A stretch of DNA of 64,000 bases from Pseudomonas shahriarae (GTDB taxonomy: Bacteria; Pseudomonadota; Gammaproteobacteria; Pseudomonadales; Pseudomonadaceae). The first letter of the stretch is position 1, and every line of letters starts with the position of its first letter. The stretch spans positions 4,195,001 to 4,259,000 of the forward strand of contig NZ_CP077085.1 of the NCBI RefSeq assembly GCF_014268455.2, in the 5' to 3' direction. The notes below the pieces were generated by a model, which worked only from the letters and a program-made list of their open reading frames with translations, was not told the DNA's origin and did not search any database. Position numbers and translations under genes: made by a program. Below, one piece after another: positions 35,750-44,237 of this stretch.

Positions 35750-36505
35750 CTAAAACTCCCTTGGCGATTGACCGGAAATCAGTTGTACGGCGAGATTATC
35801 CTGCTGCCGGGCGAGGTATCCCGACGCGACTACCCTTGTGCCGACCCGCAGTTGCAGGGTTTGGGAAAGCAGTGCCTGAGCGCGCAAGGTGTCCCCCGGG
35901 TGCAGGTCGTTCATCTCGCCAATGGACAGGCTGGCGAGTGGCAATTGCAGCGACAGCTTGACCTTGGCCTTGCCCAGGGCATTTTCACGCGGTAACAGCG
36001 GCGGCTTCACCTCGTGTGGTCCCAGCGCGCTGTTCAACAACGCAGCGTCCAGCACGATATAGACCCGAAAAGACTCAACGCTCACGCGCAGTAGAATGTC
36101 GGTACTCATCGGTTTGCCGAGTGCTCTTGCCGGTGCCGCCAGCAATTCTGCGGCTGGGGCCTGGCCGATTGACGCCAAGACACCATTAACCAGCGCTCGC
36201 TGGGCGCCCTGAAGCAAATAGTCCGCGGTTTCGCCTGCTGGCAACTCCTGGGCGAATGCGCCAAACACCAGTGCCGTCCAGTCGCCCGCCACGTACACCG
36301 CAGCACCTGCACTACCGGCCTTGAGCCACGTCAGAGGGTACACGCGCTCCTGATCAGCGGTATCAACACGCTCCAGGCACTCAATCTGCCAAGGTTTTCC
36401 CACCTGGCTGAAGCACCATTGCTCACGCCAGGCTTCCACCGCCGGTGGCAGTTTTTCTGAGGCTGCGTTCCAGCGGCTCTTGCCAATAAACCCCAACGCT
36501 CTCAT
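35750..36505 (-). CDS. fliM: Reduced FliM-like/SctQ-like SpoA protein
   Basis: This 251-residue protein lies in the fliM position. The C-terminal SpoA domain is clear (KVKLSLQLPLASLSIGEMND then LHPGDTLRAQ). The middle domain is diverged and there is no N-terminal EIDALL-like CheY-binding motif that ordinary FliM (about 320 residues) carries. It is more like T3SS SctQ proteins in size and layout. This implies a C-ring platform that is not steered by chemotaxis. It follows flgE with a 3-base gap. Confidence 0.7.
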   Translation of the reverse strand: MRALGFIGKSRWNAASEKLPPAVEAWREQWCFSQVGKPWQIECLERVDTADQERVYPLTWLKAGSAGAAVYVAGDWTALVFGAFAQELPAGETADYLLQGAQRALVNGVLASIGQAPAAELLAAPARALGKPMSTDILLRVSVESFRVYIVLDAALLNSALGPHEVKPPLLPRENALGKAKVKLSLQLPLASLSIGEMNDLHPGDTLRAQALLSQTLQLRVGTRVVASGYLARQQDNLAVQLISGQSPREF

Positions 36506-36508
36506 CGA

Positions 36509-37687
36509 TTACCCACCCCGAGTGCCGTTGTAGAGTTGCTCCAGCATTTCGTTGGAGACCGTCATAACCCGGGAGCTGGCCTGATAACCGCGCTGAATGA
36601 TGAGGATGTCACCGAACTCCTGCGCTAAGTCGACATTGGACAACTCAAGGTAACCGCCTTGGATACGACCGAACTGAGCCTCACCTGCCCTGCCAAATTC
36701 GGCACGCAGGGTGGAGGGCGTCCTGTACTGCGAATTCGCGCCAGCAATCAGCGCTGTCTCGTCAGCAAAATCGGCCAGGGCCAACTGGCTCCCAGTGCGT
36801 TTTTCGCCGCTGGCATAGGTAAATTGCAGAACACCTTTCTCATCGAAGACGTAACTGCTCAGCCCCGCAACCGCACTGCCGTCTACCACACGAGCGCCCA
36901 AGGTGTGGCTCGGACCACTGGCCACCTGTGAGGTCAGGTTGAAACTGCCTGGCGTACCGAAATCCAGCTGAATGCTCTGGGCGGCGCCGTTGGCGGTCAG
37001 GGTGAAGTTCAGCGTATTGGAGCCTGCCACGGGACTGCCGTCAGGACCAAAGGCAATGGTGCCGCTTTGCAGCAATGCGCCGCTGGCATCTGAAACACTG
37101 ACTTTCCAACTGTTGGGCGGTGTGGTTTGCGGCTCAAACTTGACACTCAACGTGTGGCTGGCGCCTGTCGCGTCAAACACCTGGATAGAGTTGATCTGGT
37201 GGGTGGAATCCGTAGGGCCGCTACGCGCTAAGGCACCTATCATCTCGATGCGGGTGGTGGCCTTGGGTGGCAACGTCCGCTGGCCCTTGATATTGATGTC
37301 CCGCAAGTTACCCGCAGAGTCGATGCCTGCCACTTTCAATTGGGTCACGGTGTCCACCAGATACCCATCTTGGTCCACCTGGAACTGCCCGGCCCGCGTA
37401 TAAGACAGTTCGCCGCGTGCATCGCGCAACACGAAATAACCTGAACCGTTGACGGCAACGTTGGTGTTGTTACCAGTCTGACGATTTTCTCCGGCTTTGA
37501 TCCGCACCTCGGTACCGGCGATACCGGAGCCAAAGCTTTGTCCATTCTGGCCGTTGACGCTGCGGTAAAACGTGTCGCTACCGCGGTACCCAGGTGTGTT
37601 CATATTGGAAACGTTATTGGAAACGTTGTCCAAGCCCTTGGAAAAGGAAAACAGGCCACTCATTCCGTTATAGAAAGCTTGCAGCAT
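36509..37687 (-). CDS. flgE: Flagellar hook protein FlgE
   Basis: This 392-residue hook protein has the N-terminal rod/hook signature MLQAFYNGMSGLFSFSKGLD then NVSNNVSNMNTPGYRGSD and the C-terminal SNVDLAQEFGDILIIQRGYQ then ASSRVMTVSNEMLEQL, both coiled coils that pack in the axial core. A hook-body TRAGQFQVDQDG motif follows the N-terminal domain. ATG 37687 overlaps the FlgD stop (TGATG). The hook protein is full size, so an external hook-like filament is likely built even though no filament genes are here. Confidence 0.93.
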   Translation of the reverse strand: MLQAFYNGMSGLFSFSKGLDNVSNNVSNMNTPGYRGSDTFYRSVNGQNGQSFGSGIAGTEVRIKAGENRQTGNNTNVAVNGSGYFVLRDARGELSYTRAGQFQVDQDGYLVDTVTQLKVAGIDSAGNLRDINIKGQRTLPPKATTRIEMIGALARSGPTDSTHQINSIQVFDATGASHTLSVKFEPQTTPPNSWKVSVSDASGALLQSGTIAFGPDGSPVAGSNTLNFTLTANGAAQSIQLDFGTPGSFNLTSQVASGPSHTLGARVVDGSAVAGLSSYVFDEKGVLQFTYASGEKRTGSQLALADFADETALIAGANSQYRTPSTLRAEFGRAGEAQFGRIQGGYLELSNVDLAQEFGDILIIQRGYQASSRVMTVSNEMLEQLYNGTRGG

Positions 37688-38109
37688 CACGCCCCCTGCC
37701 TGACCAGTTTGATTTGCGAGAGACGCACGTCCGTAAGCACGGATCCGTCGGTTTTTTTGATAGAGAGCACTGGCCCAGTCGAAGAAAACGCAATGGCTGA
37801 TACCGAACCGATCACGCTACCTCCCGTGGTCATATTGATCTCCACCTGACGCCCCAGGAGCCCGAGAGACTGCGACGTCGCGCTCATCGACACCAAGTTG
37901 TTGGTGTTTTCATTGGTGACGCGGGTCTGCTCAAGGTTGGCGAACTGCGCCATCTGGGCCAAAAACTCACGGTTATTGATGGGTTCCAGGGGGTCTTGGA
38001 ACGTCAACTCGGTAAGGAACAACTTGATAAAGTCCTCCTGGCCCAAGCGGCTTTGCGCCAGCTCCGATGTGGTGGTACTCAGTTCGTTGCCGATCGCTTC
38101 AATGGCCAT
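37687..38109 (-). CDS. flgD: Hook-cap protein FlgD
   Basis: This 140-residue protein starts at ATG 38109, overlapping the FliK-like stop by 11 bases. The family core LGQEDFIKLFLTELTFQDPL then NNREFLAQMAQFANLEQ is intact at residues about 20-60. The C-terminal half is shorter than in the common 220-residue FlgD, keeping one SPOR-like or Ig-like strand set (SIKKTDGSVLTDVRLSQI). FlgD is the scaffold for hook assembly and is lost after completion. Confidence 0.88.
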   Translation of the reverse strand: MAIEAIGNELSTTTSELAQSRLGQEDFIKLFLTELTFQDPLEPINNREFLAQMAQFANLEQTRVTNENTNNLVSMSATSQSLGLLGRQVEINMTTGGSVIGSVSAIAFSSTGPVLSIKKTDGSVLTDVRLSQIKLVRQGA

Positions 38110-38830
38110 TGGAGTCGCCTGCTGAATGACGTGAGAGAGACGGGGCCTGCCACGCTGGCTGGCCATTGATCCAGATGCTTTCAGGGCGTACAGCCTGACG
38201 TGTCAGGTCTTGCACCAGGGCCCGCTGTTCCTCCGTGCCCAGGTGGTAGTCGCGAATGATCACTTCGATGCCCTTACCACGAGGCAAAACCTGTACATAA
38301 CGTTCTGGCCACTTTCTTATCAAGTAGGCTAGGGCCGGACTCGCGCCGGGCAATTCATGGCCGGCATCCGCCAAGTCATCGCTGGCAATGTGAATGGCTT
38401 TCTGCTCAAAGGCGCTGTTGTCGTCAAATGAGGGTAATGGCCTTTGAAGCGGGAGGCCCCCCCCGGTTTGATAGAACGCACGTTCGTTATCAGCCGCAGC
38501 AACCCCGCGTTCAACATGTGTCGTCTGCTCAAATAATTGCGGTACATACGAAAGATGTTTTCCAGCGCGAAGCCCGAGGCTAAAGAGCTCCAACACGCCC
38601 CTCTCGGGTGTTTTCAAACTCGACTGAAGCAGGCGCTGAATATTGAGCAAACCAGCCTCCTGAGCCAGATGATCATCGGTTGGCGGCAACAATTGATCCG
38701 CCTTTGCCAGCAACGGCTCAACCCCCGCTCTCTGCGCGAACGATTGCCCTTGAGGCTTATTGTCACGCAGCACTGGCGCTTGCGCGTCCGGCGGCGTAAC
38801 CCATAGCGACACCCCGACGTTAAGCCCCAT
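38099..38830 (-). CDS. FliK-slot protein, candidate hook-length/substrate-switch protein
   Basis: This 243-residue protein occupies the place between fliJ and flgD where fliK lies in many flagellar operons. It lacks the long Gln/Pro-rich central ruler of FliK. Its C-terminal third (RYVQVLPRGKGIEVIIRDYH then GTEEQRALVQDL and WINGQPAW) is compact, as a substrate-switch domain would be, but I cannot match it to FliK with confidence. It starts at ATG 38830, overlapping the FliJ stop. If it is the ruler, the predicted hook would be short. Confidence 0.55.
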   Translation of the reverse strand: MGLNVGVSLWVTPPDAQAPVLRDNKPQGQSFAQRAGVEPLLAKADQLLPPTDDHLAQEAGLLNIQRLLQSSLKTPERGVLELFSLGLRAGKHLSYVPQLFEQTTHVERGVAAADNERAFYQTGGGLPLQRPLPSFDDNSAFEQKAIHIASDDLADAGHELPGASPALAYLIRKWPERYVQVLPRGKGIEVIIRDYHLGTEEQRALVQDLTRQAVRPESIWINGQPAWQAPSLSRHSAGDSNGH

Positions 38831-39281
38831 GAATCGCCCCTCGCGCCTGCTGCGCGTCAAAGATATCGATGGATTCCTGATCCCTCTGGTAGCACTGCAG
38901 GTCATGCAATGCTGTGTTGAAGGCCTTTTGCGTCACCTGCACCTCAAGCGTGCGGCGCCCCAACAGCGTCCTGCATGCGCTTTCCTCGTCCTGTACCTCA
39001 CCCAAGGCCAGTACCCGAGACTTCAACGCAGCAAAACTCTGCGATTGGGCCAGTAGACGCTGCTCGTATTGCGACGGGTCCAACGCCACGCCTACGCGAC
39101 CTTGCTGCTCAAACGACGATTGGAGTTGCGCATACCGCTGGTGCTCTTCCTCCAGCAGACGTTCGGCGGTGCGCACACCGCGTAAACAGGCAGCGTGACT
39201 CAATGCAGCTTTTTCCCGTTGCAATGCTCGCAAGCGGGCCGCGGCCGCCAGTTGCCGGAGCTTGCGCTGTTCATCCTGCAT
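38820..39281 (-). CDS. fliJ: FliJ/SctO-like coiled-coil stalk protein
   Basis: This 153-residue, almost wholly helical protein is rich in Q, E, R, A and L, with the coiled-coil pattern of FliJ (e.g. LRALQREKAALSHAA, RTAERLLEEEHQRYAQLQ). In flagellar and injectisome machines this protein sits in the centre of the ATPase ring. It overlaps FliI by 11 bases at its start and the FliK-slot gene by 11 bases at its stop. The assignment rests on position and coiled-coil nature, since sequence is poorly conserved in this family. Confidence 0.7.
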   Translation of the reverse strand: MQDEQRKLRQLAAAARLRALQREKAALSHAACLRGVRTAERLLEEEHQRYAQLQSSFEQQGRVGVALDPSQYEQRLLAQSQSFAALKSRVLALGEVQDEESACRTLLGRRTLEVQVTQKAFNTALHDLQCYQRDQESIDIFDAQQARGAIHGA

Positions 39282-40617
39282 GGGCGGCTCCTGCGGTCAG
39301 TTGTTGCGACAACCGCCGCACGGTCTTCCAGGCGTCAGCCGTCGGTACATGTTCGTTCGAGCGTTGTTTGAGCAGTTCATCGAACTGTGGTTTAAGCGTG
39401 ATCATGCTATCCAGCAATGGGCTGGTGCCCTTCTCATAGGCTCCCAACTCAATCAGGTCCGCGCTGCTCTGGTAAGCACCCATCCCCGCACGAAGATGAT
39501 CGATCTGGGCTTTTTGCTCGTCGCTGCGCAACGCATTGGCAAGGCGGCTGACACTGTGCAACACATCGATCGCAGGCCAATGACCCCGCGCGGCGATGGT
39601 CCGGCTCAGGACGATGTGCCCGTCGAGAATGGCGCGCATATGATCCGCTACCGGCTCATTCATATCGTCACCTTCCACCAGGACGGTATAAACGCCGGTG
39701 ATCGAGCCTTGATCATTGAGGCCGCCGGCACGCTCCATTAACGGTGGCAGGAGAGCAAACACCGAAGGGGTGTAGCCCCGGCTGCCCATTGGCTCCCCGG
39801 TGGACAAACCAATTTCACGCTGCGCCAGGGCAAAACGGGTGATCGAATCCATGATCAACAGCACATGCTGACCCTGGGCACGAAACCACTCAGCGATGGT
39901 GGTCGCAGTGTAGGCCGCCTGGCGTCGCAGCACCGCAGGTTGCTCAGCCGCAGCGGCGATGACTACGGCCCTTTTCAAGCCCTCGGGGCCCAGGCTTTCA
40001 CGAATGAAATCGCCGACTTCCCGGCCGCGCTCACCGATCAGGGCAATGACAATCACATCAGCGTCCGCGTACTGACTCATCATCCCCAGCAGTGTGCTTT
40101 TGCCCACGCCGCTGCCCGCAAAAATCCCCACGCGCTGCCCACGCCCCAATGGCATAAATACGTCAACGGCCTTCACGCCGGTGACCAGTACCTGGCTGAT
40201 AGGTGAGCGATGCAACGGATTGATGGGGGCAACAAAACGCGGCATCAGCACCAGATCCGATGGCACAGGTTTATCGTCCAAAGGCTGGCAAGTGGCGTCC
40301 AGCACACGACCCAATAGTCCCTGCCCCACTGGCACCCGATAAGCCTCACCACGGGCAATCACCTCACTGGCCAGGCACAACCCGTCTACCGGACCATAAG
40401 GCATGAGCAATACGCACTCACGGCGCAAACCGACCACTTCGGCGACGAGCGCGTCGCCCCCAGCCGCCGGAACAATGTCCACTAATTCGCCCAATTTCAC
40501 ATCCAGCCCGGTCGCCTGCAGTATCAGGCCCTGGATTGAAATCAAACGTCCCATGCGCCGACACAGCTTCGCCCGTGCCAACTCTGCTATCCGCTGATCT
40601 TCATACACCTGCCACAT
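39271..40617 (-). CDS. fliI: Export ATPase FliI
   Basis: This 448-residue hexameric ATPase energises export. The Walker A motif GIFAGSGVGKSTLLGM is complete, as are Walker B LLIMDSITRFALAQREIGL and the conserved STGEPMGSRGYTPSVFALLP arm. I prefer ATG 40617 because the GGGGG tract lies 6 bases upstream; ATG 40623 would be too close to it. Its start overlaps the FliH stop. The protein is full length, so the apparatus should be capable of active secretion. Confidence 0.94.
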   Translation of the reverse strand: MWQVYEDQRIAELARAKLCRRMGRLISIQGLILQATGLDVKLGELVDIVPAAGGDALVAEVVGLRRECVLLMPYGPVDGLCLASEVIARGEAYRVPVGQGLLGRVLDATCQPLDDKPVPSDLVLMPRFVAPINPLHRSPISQVLVTGVKAVDVFMPLGRGQRVGIFAGSGVGKSTLLGMMSQYADADVIVIALIGERGREVGDFIRESLGPEGLKRAVVIAAAAEQPAVLRRQAAYTATTIAEWFRAQGQHVLLIMDSITRFALAQREIGLSTGEPMGSRGYTPSVFALLPPLMERAGGLNDQGSITGVYTVLVEGDDMNEPVADHMRAILDGHIVLSRTIAARGHWPAIDVLHSVSRLANALRSDEQKAQIDHLRAGMGAYQSSADLIELGAYEKGTSPLLDSMITLKPQFDELLKQRSNEHVPTADAWKTVRRLSQQLTAGAAHAG

Positions 40618-41323
40618 TGGCATCCCCCCTTTTATCGGGAGCTAAAAGCGCTTTAATGGCCGCAAGCTGTGTGTCCAAACCAGCGTCCAGTTGGCCAATG
40701 CCGTGGTCGATCAGGCAACTGCCCGGTGTCGCTGCCGCGTCCGGCTGAAACAACGTCAGTAACGGATCGTCCTGCATGCAGGCCTGTAGCGTGGCGTAAT
40801 CCAAAGCAGCGATACGGATGCGCAGCGGTGCCTGCAATTGATACTCTTCAATCGCCTGCCGGGCCATATCGGCCACCAGCGACCGACCGGGAGCATGCTG
40901 TCCCAGCAACCGCACAACCACTGCCAACGCCAACCGGCCTACCGCTGGTGTCATCGAGGCAATCATCTGCGAGCCTTGTTTCTCCAACTGGCTGGCCATC
41001 TCGACCAGTTGCAATCGCTGAGACTCCAACGCCTCGCGCAACGCCGCTTCTTTCTTCAGCCAGGCCTGCTGCTGTTGAGCCAGTTCCGTGGCTGCCTGTT
41101 TGGCAAATTCGGTGCGAGCCAGAGCCAGGCCTGCGGCATGGGATTGCTGGTGCAAATCGGCCAGTTCCTGCGCAAACGTCGCGCGCAGTACCTCCAGTGC
41201 TGGGGACGGAGTGGCAACAGGATCGACGCTACCCGCCGCTGCCATCACCGGCAGGCGCCGCCCACCAGCCCCCTGACCTGGCTGACGCAGCACGGTGTGG
41301 TGGCCCGGTACCTTAGCGTTCAT
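40601..41323 (-). CDS. fliH: FliH/SctL-like ATPase regulator
   Basis: This 240-residue protein has an N-terminal flexible basic region, a long central coiled coil rich in E, L, Q and A (residues about 45-120) and the C-terminal FliH/SctL domain with the ending ...PGSCLIDHGIGQLDAGLDTQ then LAAIKALL. FliH links the ATPase to the C-ring through FliN. It overlaps both neighbours (fliG-slot gene and fliI). Confidence 0.82.
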   Translation of the reverse strand: MNAKVPGHHTVLRQPGQGAGGRRLPVMAAAGSVDPVATPSPALEVLRATFAQELADLHQQSHAAGLALARTEFAKQAATELAQQQQAWLKKEAALREALESQRLQLVEMASQLEKQGSQMIASMTPAVGRLALAVVVRLLGQHAPGRSLVADMARQAIEEYQLQAPLRIRIAALDYATLQACMQDDPLLTLFQPDAAATPGSCLIDHGIGQLDAGLDTQLAAIKALLAPDKRGDANVAGV

Positions 41324-41759
41324 CCTGGCCTCCTGAGCGCGCCATATACTCTCGCAGGCTGCTGGCCAGTGCGGGCGGCATTGTGTGCTTTGCGAAAGCC
41401 GTGTCCCAACGTCTTATCGACGCACTGTTGGCCAATGTGCTCAACGCTTCACGCCGTTGCACGGGCGTTTCCAACTGCAAGACTAAGCCGGCCCAGAATG
41501 GGTGGCCGGCCTTGAGCAACCGTTCGTGGATAATATGGCTATGAGCACTTGCCTGGACCTGAGGCTGTGCCGCCAGTTCATTGATCAACCCAGCCATCAC
41601 CGACGGTTCGCTGGCCAGGCCCAATTCGTTGATTTCGCCCAACAACGCATCCATTTTTCGGCGTTCATCAGCGGCTAAATTGGCCAGGATCCATTTACGA
41701 TCATCAGCGTGCAGACAGGCCAGGCGGATCGCAGCCTTGCGCAGTGGCGAAAATTCCAT
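41313..41759 (-). CDS. 148-residue protein in place of FliG
   Basis: In canonical operons fliF-fliG-fliH follow each other and FliG is about 330 residues with a C-terminal torque domain. Here this slot holds a 148-residue helical protein starting LRKAAIRLACLHADDRKWIL, which faintly resembles the FliG N-terminal domain that binds FliF. No torque domain or charged motor residues can be found in the rest (ELAAQPQVQASAHSHIIHER...). I infer an adapter between FliF and the SpoA ring rather than a rotor protein. It starts 4 bases after FliF ends and overlaps fliH by 11. Confidence 0.6.
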   Translation of the reverse strand: MEFSPLRKAAIRLACLHADDRKWILANLAADERRKMDALLGEINELGLASEPSVMAGLINELAAQPQVQASAHSHIIHERLLKAGHPFWAGLVLQLETPVQRREALSTLANSASIRRWDTAFAKHTMPPALASSLREYMARSGGQDER

Positions 41760-41762
41760 AGT

Positions 41763-43142
41763 TCAGCGGCCCTCCACCAGCCAGCGACGCAAGTCGCCCA
41801 GCAATTGTTCACGCTCCATGGAAGACAGGCGGGGCAGGCTATTGGCGATGCGGGACTCACGCTTGCGGGTTGCCATCCATAGCATCAACAGAATGATCGA
41901 CAGCGCAGCAGCCAGTGCTGCAATCCCCCAACGCATCCATGGCACCGCAACGCCTGGTGGTGCCTGCGGATCGCCAGAGGACACCACCGGTGAGGTGGCG
42001 ATATTGGTGGCGGCGGGCTTCGCGGCAGAAGTGGCGGGCATGGGCGGGATATACGCGATCACCAGACGGTCGCCCCGCGCTGGATCAAGGCCCAAGGCCG
42101 CTTCCAGCAAGCCCTGGATATCCTTGAGTTGAGCATTCGCTGACGGCGTGCTGAGTACGATGCCTACTGTGATCCGCTCGATCTTCCCCGTGGCATGTTC
42201 AGTTTCAGCGCGCTCTTTACCCACCTCGTAGTCCACTTCACGGTTATTTTGCGAACGTTTTGAATTGCTTTCGCCTGTCGAGCGATCGGTGGACGCCGTG
42301 GTTTTTTCTCGGCGAATGGAGCGTTTGTCGGCAAGGGGTTGTTCGCTGATGGATTTGACCCGGTCAAAATTCATCTGCACCCGCACGGAGACGTCGGCGC
42401 CATTACTACCCAATGGGCGCAACAGCAACTGCTCGGCCTTTTGCTTCAGGGCCTGTTCAACCTGGGCCGTCAGTTGCTGATGCTCGGGCGCCCCTGCTGC
42501 CCCGTCTGAACTGCTCAAAACCAGGCCGTCTTCATTCAGTACGGCGACGCGTTCCAGGGACATGCCCTCCACGGCAGAGGCCACTACTTGTTGAATGCCG
42601 CGCACGCGCTGAGGATTCAAGGCGCCTTGCAACCGCGGTCGGACAATCACCGAGGCCTTGGGCGGCTCTTCCGCTTGCTGGTAAAGGCTGGTTTTCTTGA
42701 ACGTCAGGTGAACTCGGGCGTATTCAACTTCGGACATGCTCATGATTGAGCGCGCCAATTCACCCTCCATCGCCCGTTGATAGTTAATCTTCTGGCTGAA
42801 CTCCGACATGCCGTAGTCGGCCTTGTCGAACAACTCGAAACCCGTGCTGCTACGGCTCGGTATTCCCGCTTGCGCAAGGTACATGCGCGCAGTGGCTGCC
42901 TCTTCTGCTGCGACCTCGATCACACCTTCCTTGGTGTTGATGCGATACGGCACTTGACGCTGGCTGAGAATTGCCAGGATTTCGGCTTGTGAGGCTTCGC
43001 TGGCGTCCTTGTACAGCGCCACGTAGCTGGGCCGAAACACCCACCAGATGGATAACGCCAACAGCGCGATGATCAGCACCACGCCACCGAGGAATACGCT
43101 GGAACGACCGGTAAAAAGCTTCGACACGGGTTTGTCTTCCAT
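41763..43142 (-). CDS. fliF: MS-ring protein FliF, short form
   Basis: This 459-residue membrane-ring protein has two transmembrane helices, near residues 17-36 and about 405-425. Ring-building motifs typical of FliF are present: VALYKDASEASQAEILAILS, TGFELFDKADYGMSEFSQKI then NYQRAMEGELARSI, and the later ERITVGIVLS. FliF is usually about 550 residues, so the periplasmic collar is reduced. The C-terminal tail SSMEREQLLGDLRRWLVEG keeps the amphipathic helix that docks FliG, suggesting a partner, probably the 148-residue slot protein. Starts 3 bases after FliE stops. Confidence 0.92.
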   Translation of the reverse strand: MEDKPVSKLFTGRSSVFLGGVVLIIALLALSIWWVFRPSYVALYKDASEASQAEILAILSQRQVPYRINTKEGVIEVAAEEAATARMYLAQAGIPSRSSTGFELFDKADYGMSEFSQKINYQRAMEGELARSIMSMSEVEYARVHLTFKKTSLYQQAEEPPKASVIVRPRLQGALNPQRVRGIQQVVASAVEGMSLERVAVLNEDGLVLSSSDGAAGAPEHQQLTAQVEQALKQKAEQLLLRPLGSNGADVSVRVQMNFDRVKSISEQPLADKRSIRREKTTASTDRSTGESNSKRSQNNREVDYEVGKERAETEHATGKIERITVGIVLSTPSANAQLKDIQGLLEAALGLDPARGDRLVIAYIPPMPATSAAKPAATNIATSPVVSSGDPQAPPGVAVPWMRWGIAALAAALSIILLMLWMATRKRESRIANSLPRLSSMEREQLLGDLRRWLVEGR

Positions 43143-43145
43143 GGG

Positions 43146-43451
43146 TTAAATTTGCAACCGCGCCAATTCCTGGTAGGCATCCACCAGACGATTACGTACC
43201 TCGACCGCCAATTGAAGCGACAGCTTTGCCTGCTCCATGGCCATGACCAAGTCATGGGGAGCAACGTTTTCACCCACGGCATACGACGACAGCAAGGCTG
43301 TTGCCTGGTCAGTCTGCTCGTTCAGTTGTACGGCGCCCGATTTCAACTGGCCAAGAAAGTCAGTGCCGCTGACGTTATTCGTCTCAAAGGCCATCCCGTT
43401 CACCGACGACAGCGGTGAGGTCAGCCCAATGGGGGTAATCGCTACGCTCAT
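43146..43451 (-). CDS. fliE: Rod-base protein FliE
   Basis: This 101-residue protein starts at ATG 43451, overlapping the flgC stop. The C-terminal half VAPHDLVMAMEQAKLSLQLA then VEVRNRLVDAYQEL is the FliE signature helix that joins the MS ring and export gate to the rod. The Ser/Thr-rich N-terminus is disordered. It is the first rod substrate exported. Confidence 0.9.
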   Translation of the reverse strand: MSVAITPIGLTSPLSSVNGMAFETNNVSGTDFLGQLKSGAVQLNEQTDQATALLSSYAVGENVAPHDLVMAMEQAKLSLQLAVEVRNRLVDAYQELARLQI

Positions 43452-43452
43452 G

Positions 43453-43848
43453 TCATTTCCCGATTTCAAAGGCTTTGAGCGTCATGGCTCGCAAGCTGTT
43501 GTAGGAGCGGATATTCGCCTCGTAAGCGCGGGTCGCCGAGACCAGGGTGGCCATCTCTCGGGCGGCTTCGATGTTGGGGTAGTGCACCATGCCGTTATGG
43601 TCGGCCATGGGGTGGCCGGGGTCCTGTACCACACGGGTTTCGCTTCCTTGATAGGCTTGAACCCGAGGAGCATGCAACCCCACCTGACTGGCAAAACTGT
43701 CGGTCGGAGCTACCCGCAACAAGGGCGAATCCTGACCCGGGCTGAGTGCCACATTGGCAATCGCCAAGTTGTAGCTGGCGACTTCAACCCGGGTGCGTTC
43801 ATAGGCCATGCTGCCGCGGATCACCTCGCTGATATTGTCCAACGGCAT
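43453..43848 (-). CDS. flgC: Proximal rod protein FlgC
   Basis: This 131-residue rod protein has an N-terminal helix with the axial signature RTRVEVASYNLAIANVALS, a middle loop and the C-terminal YPNIEAAREMATLVSATRAY plus EANIRSYNSLRAMTLKAFEI, typical FlgC. Length matches the family (about 135). It is translationally linked to flgB and fliE. Confidence 0.92.
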   Translation of the reverse strand: MPLDNISEVIRGSMAYERTRVEVASYNLAIANVALSPGQDSPLLRVAPTDSFASQVGLHAPRVQAYQGSETRVVQDPGHPMADHNGMVHYPNIEAAREMATLVSATRAYEANIRSYNSLRAMTLKAFEIGK

Positions 43849-43850
43849 GC

Positions 43851-44228
43851 TCAGCGCCCTCCCTTGATCGCCAATTGCATCAAGCCGAACTGGCGAGAAA
43901 CGCCATCGGCCAACGCTTGGTAGCGGCCGCTCGCAGCCGACAACTCAGCTACCTCGGTGTCTGGAGAGAGCGGCGTGATCGGTGTGTAGTGCTGCAGGTA
44001 AGGCGCCAGCGCGCTGTCCTGCATCGCTCGCAGTGACTGCGCGAATAATTGGGCGTCACCCTGGGCGCCCCGCAAGGCCGCCAGTGGCTCATGGCTGTTT
44101 ACGCGCATGGCCTGACCGCCGGGAACGCTGGCCGTGGCGATATTGTGCGCCGCGACCTTGGCCCGCAGATGCTCCAGGCTCATGGCGAAACGTACGGTCT
44201 CTACCGCTAGACTCATATCCGCAGACAT
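43851..44228 (-). CDS. flgB: Proximal rod protein FlgB
   Basis: This 125-residue rod protein begins at ATG 44228 five bases after AAGGAG; a GTG three bases upstream is less well spaced. The N-terminal helix SLEHLRAKVAAHNIATASVP is FlgB-like and the C-terminal helix ASGRYQALADGVSRQFGLMQ then LAIKGG matches the family ending. It follows flgI by about 10 bases. Confidence 0.88.
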   Translation of the reverse strand: MSADMSLAVETVRFAMSLEHLRAKVAAHNIATASVPGGQAMRVNSHEPLAALRGAQGDAQLFAQSLRAMQDSALAPYLQHYTPITPLSPDTEVAELSAASGRYQALADGVSRQFGLMQLAIKGGR

Positions 44229-44237
44229 CACCGCTCC

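Noticed and set aside
43453..44228. Idea that one of the small rod-like genes is a flagellin
   Set aside because: Both are clear FlgB and FlgC by N- and C-terminal signatures; none has flagellin D0/D1 length.
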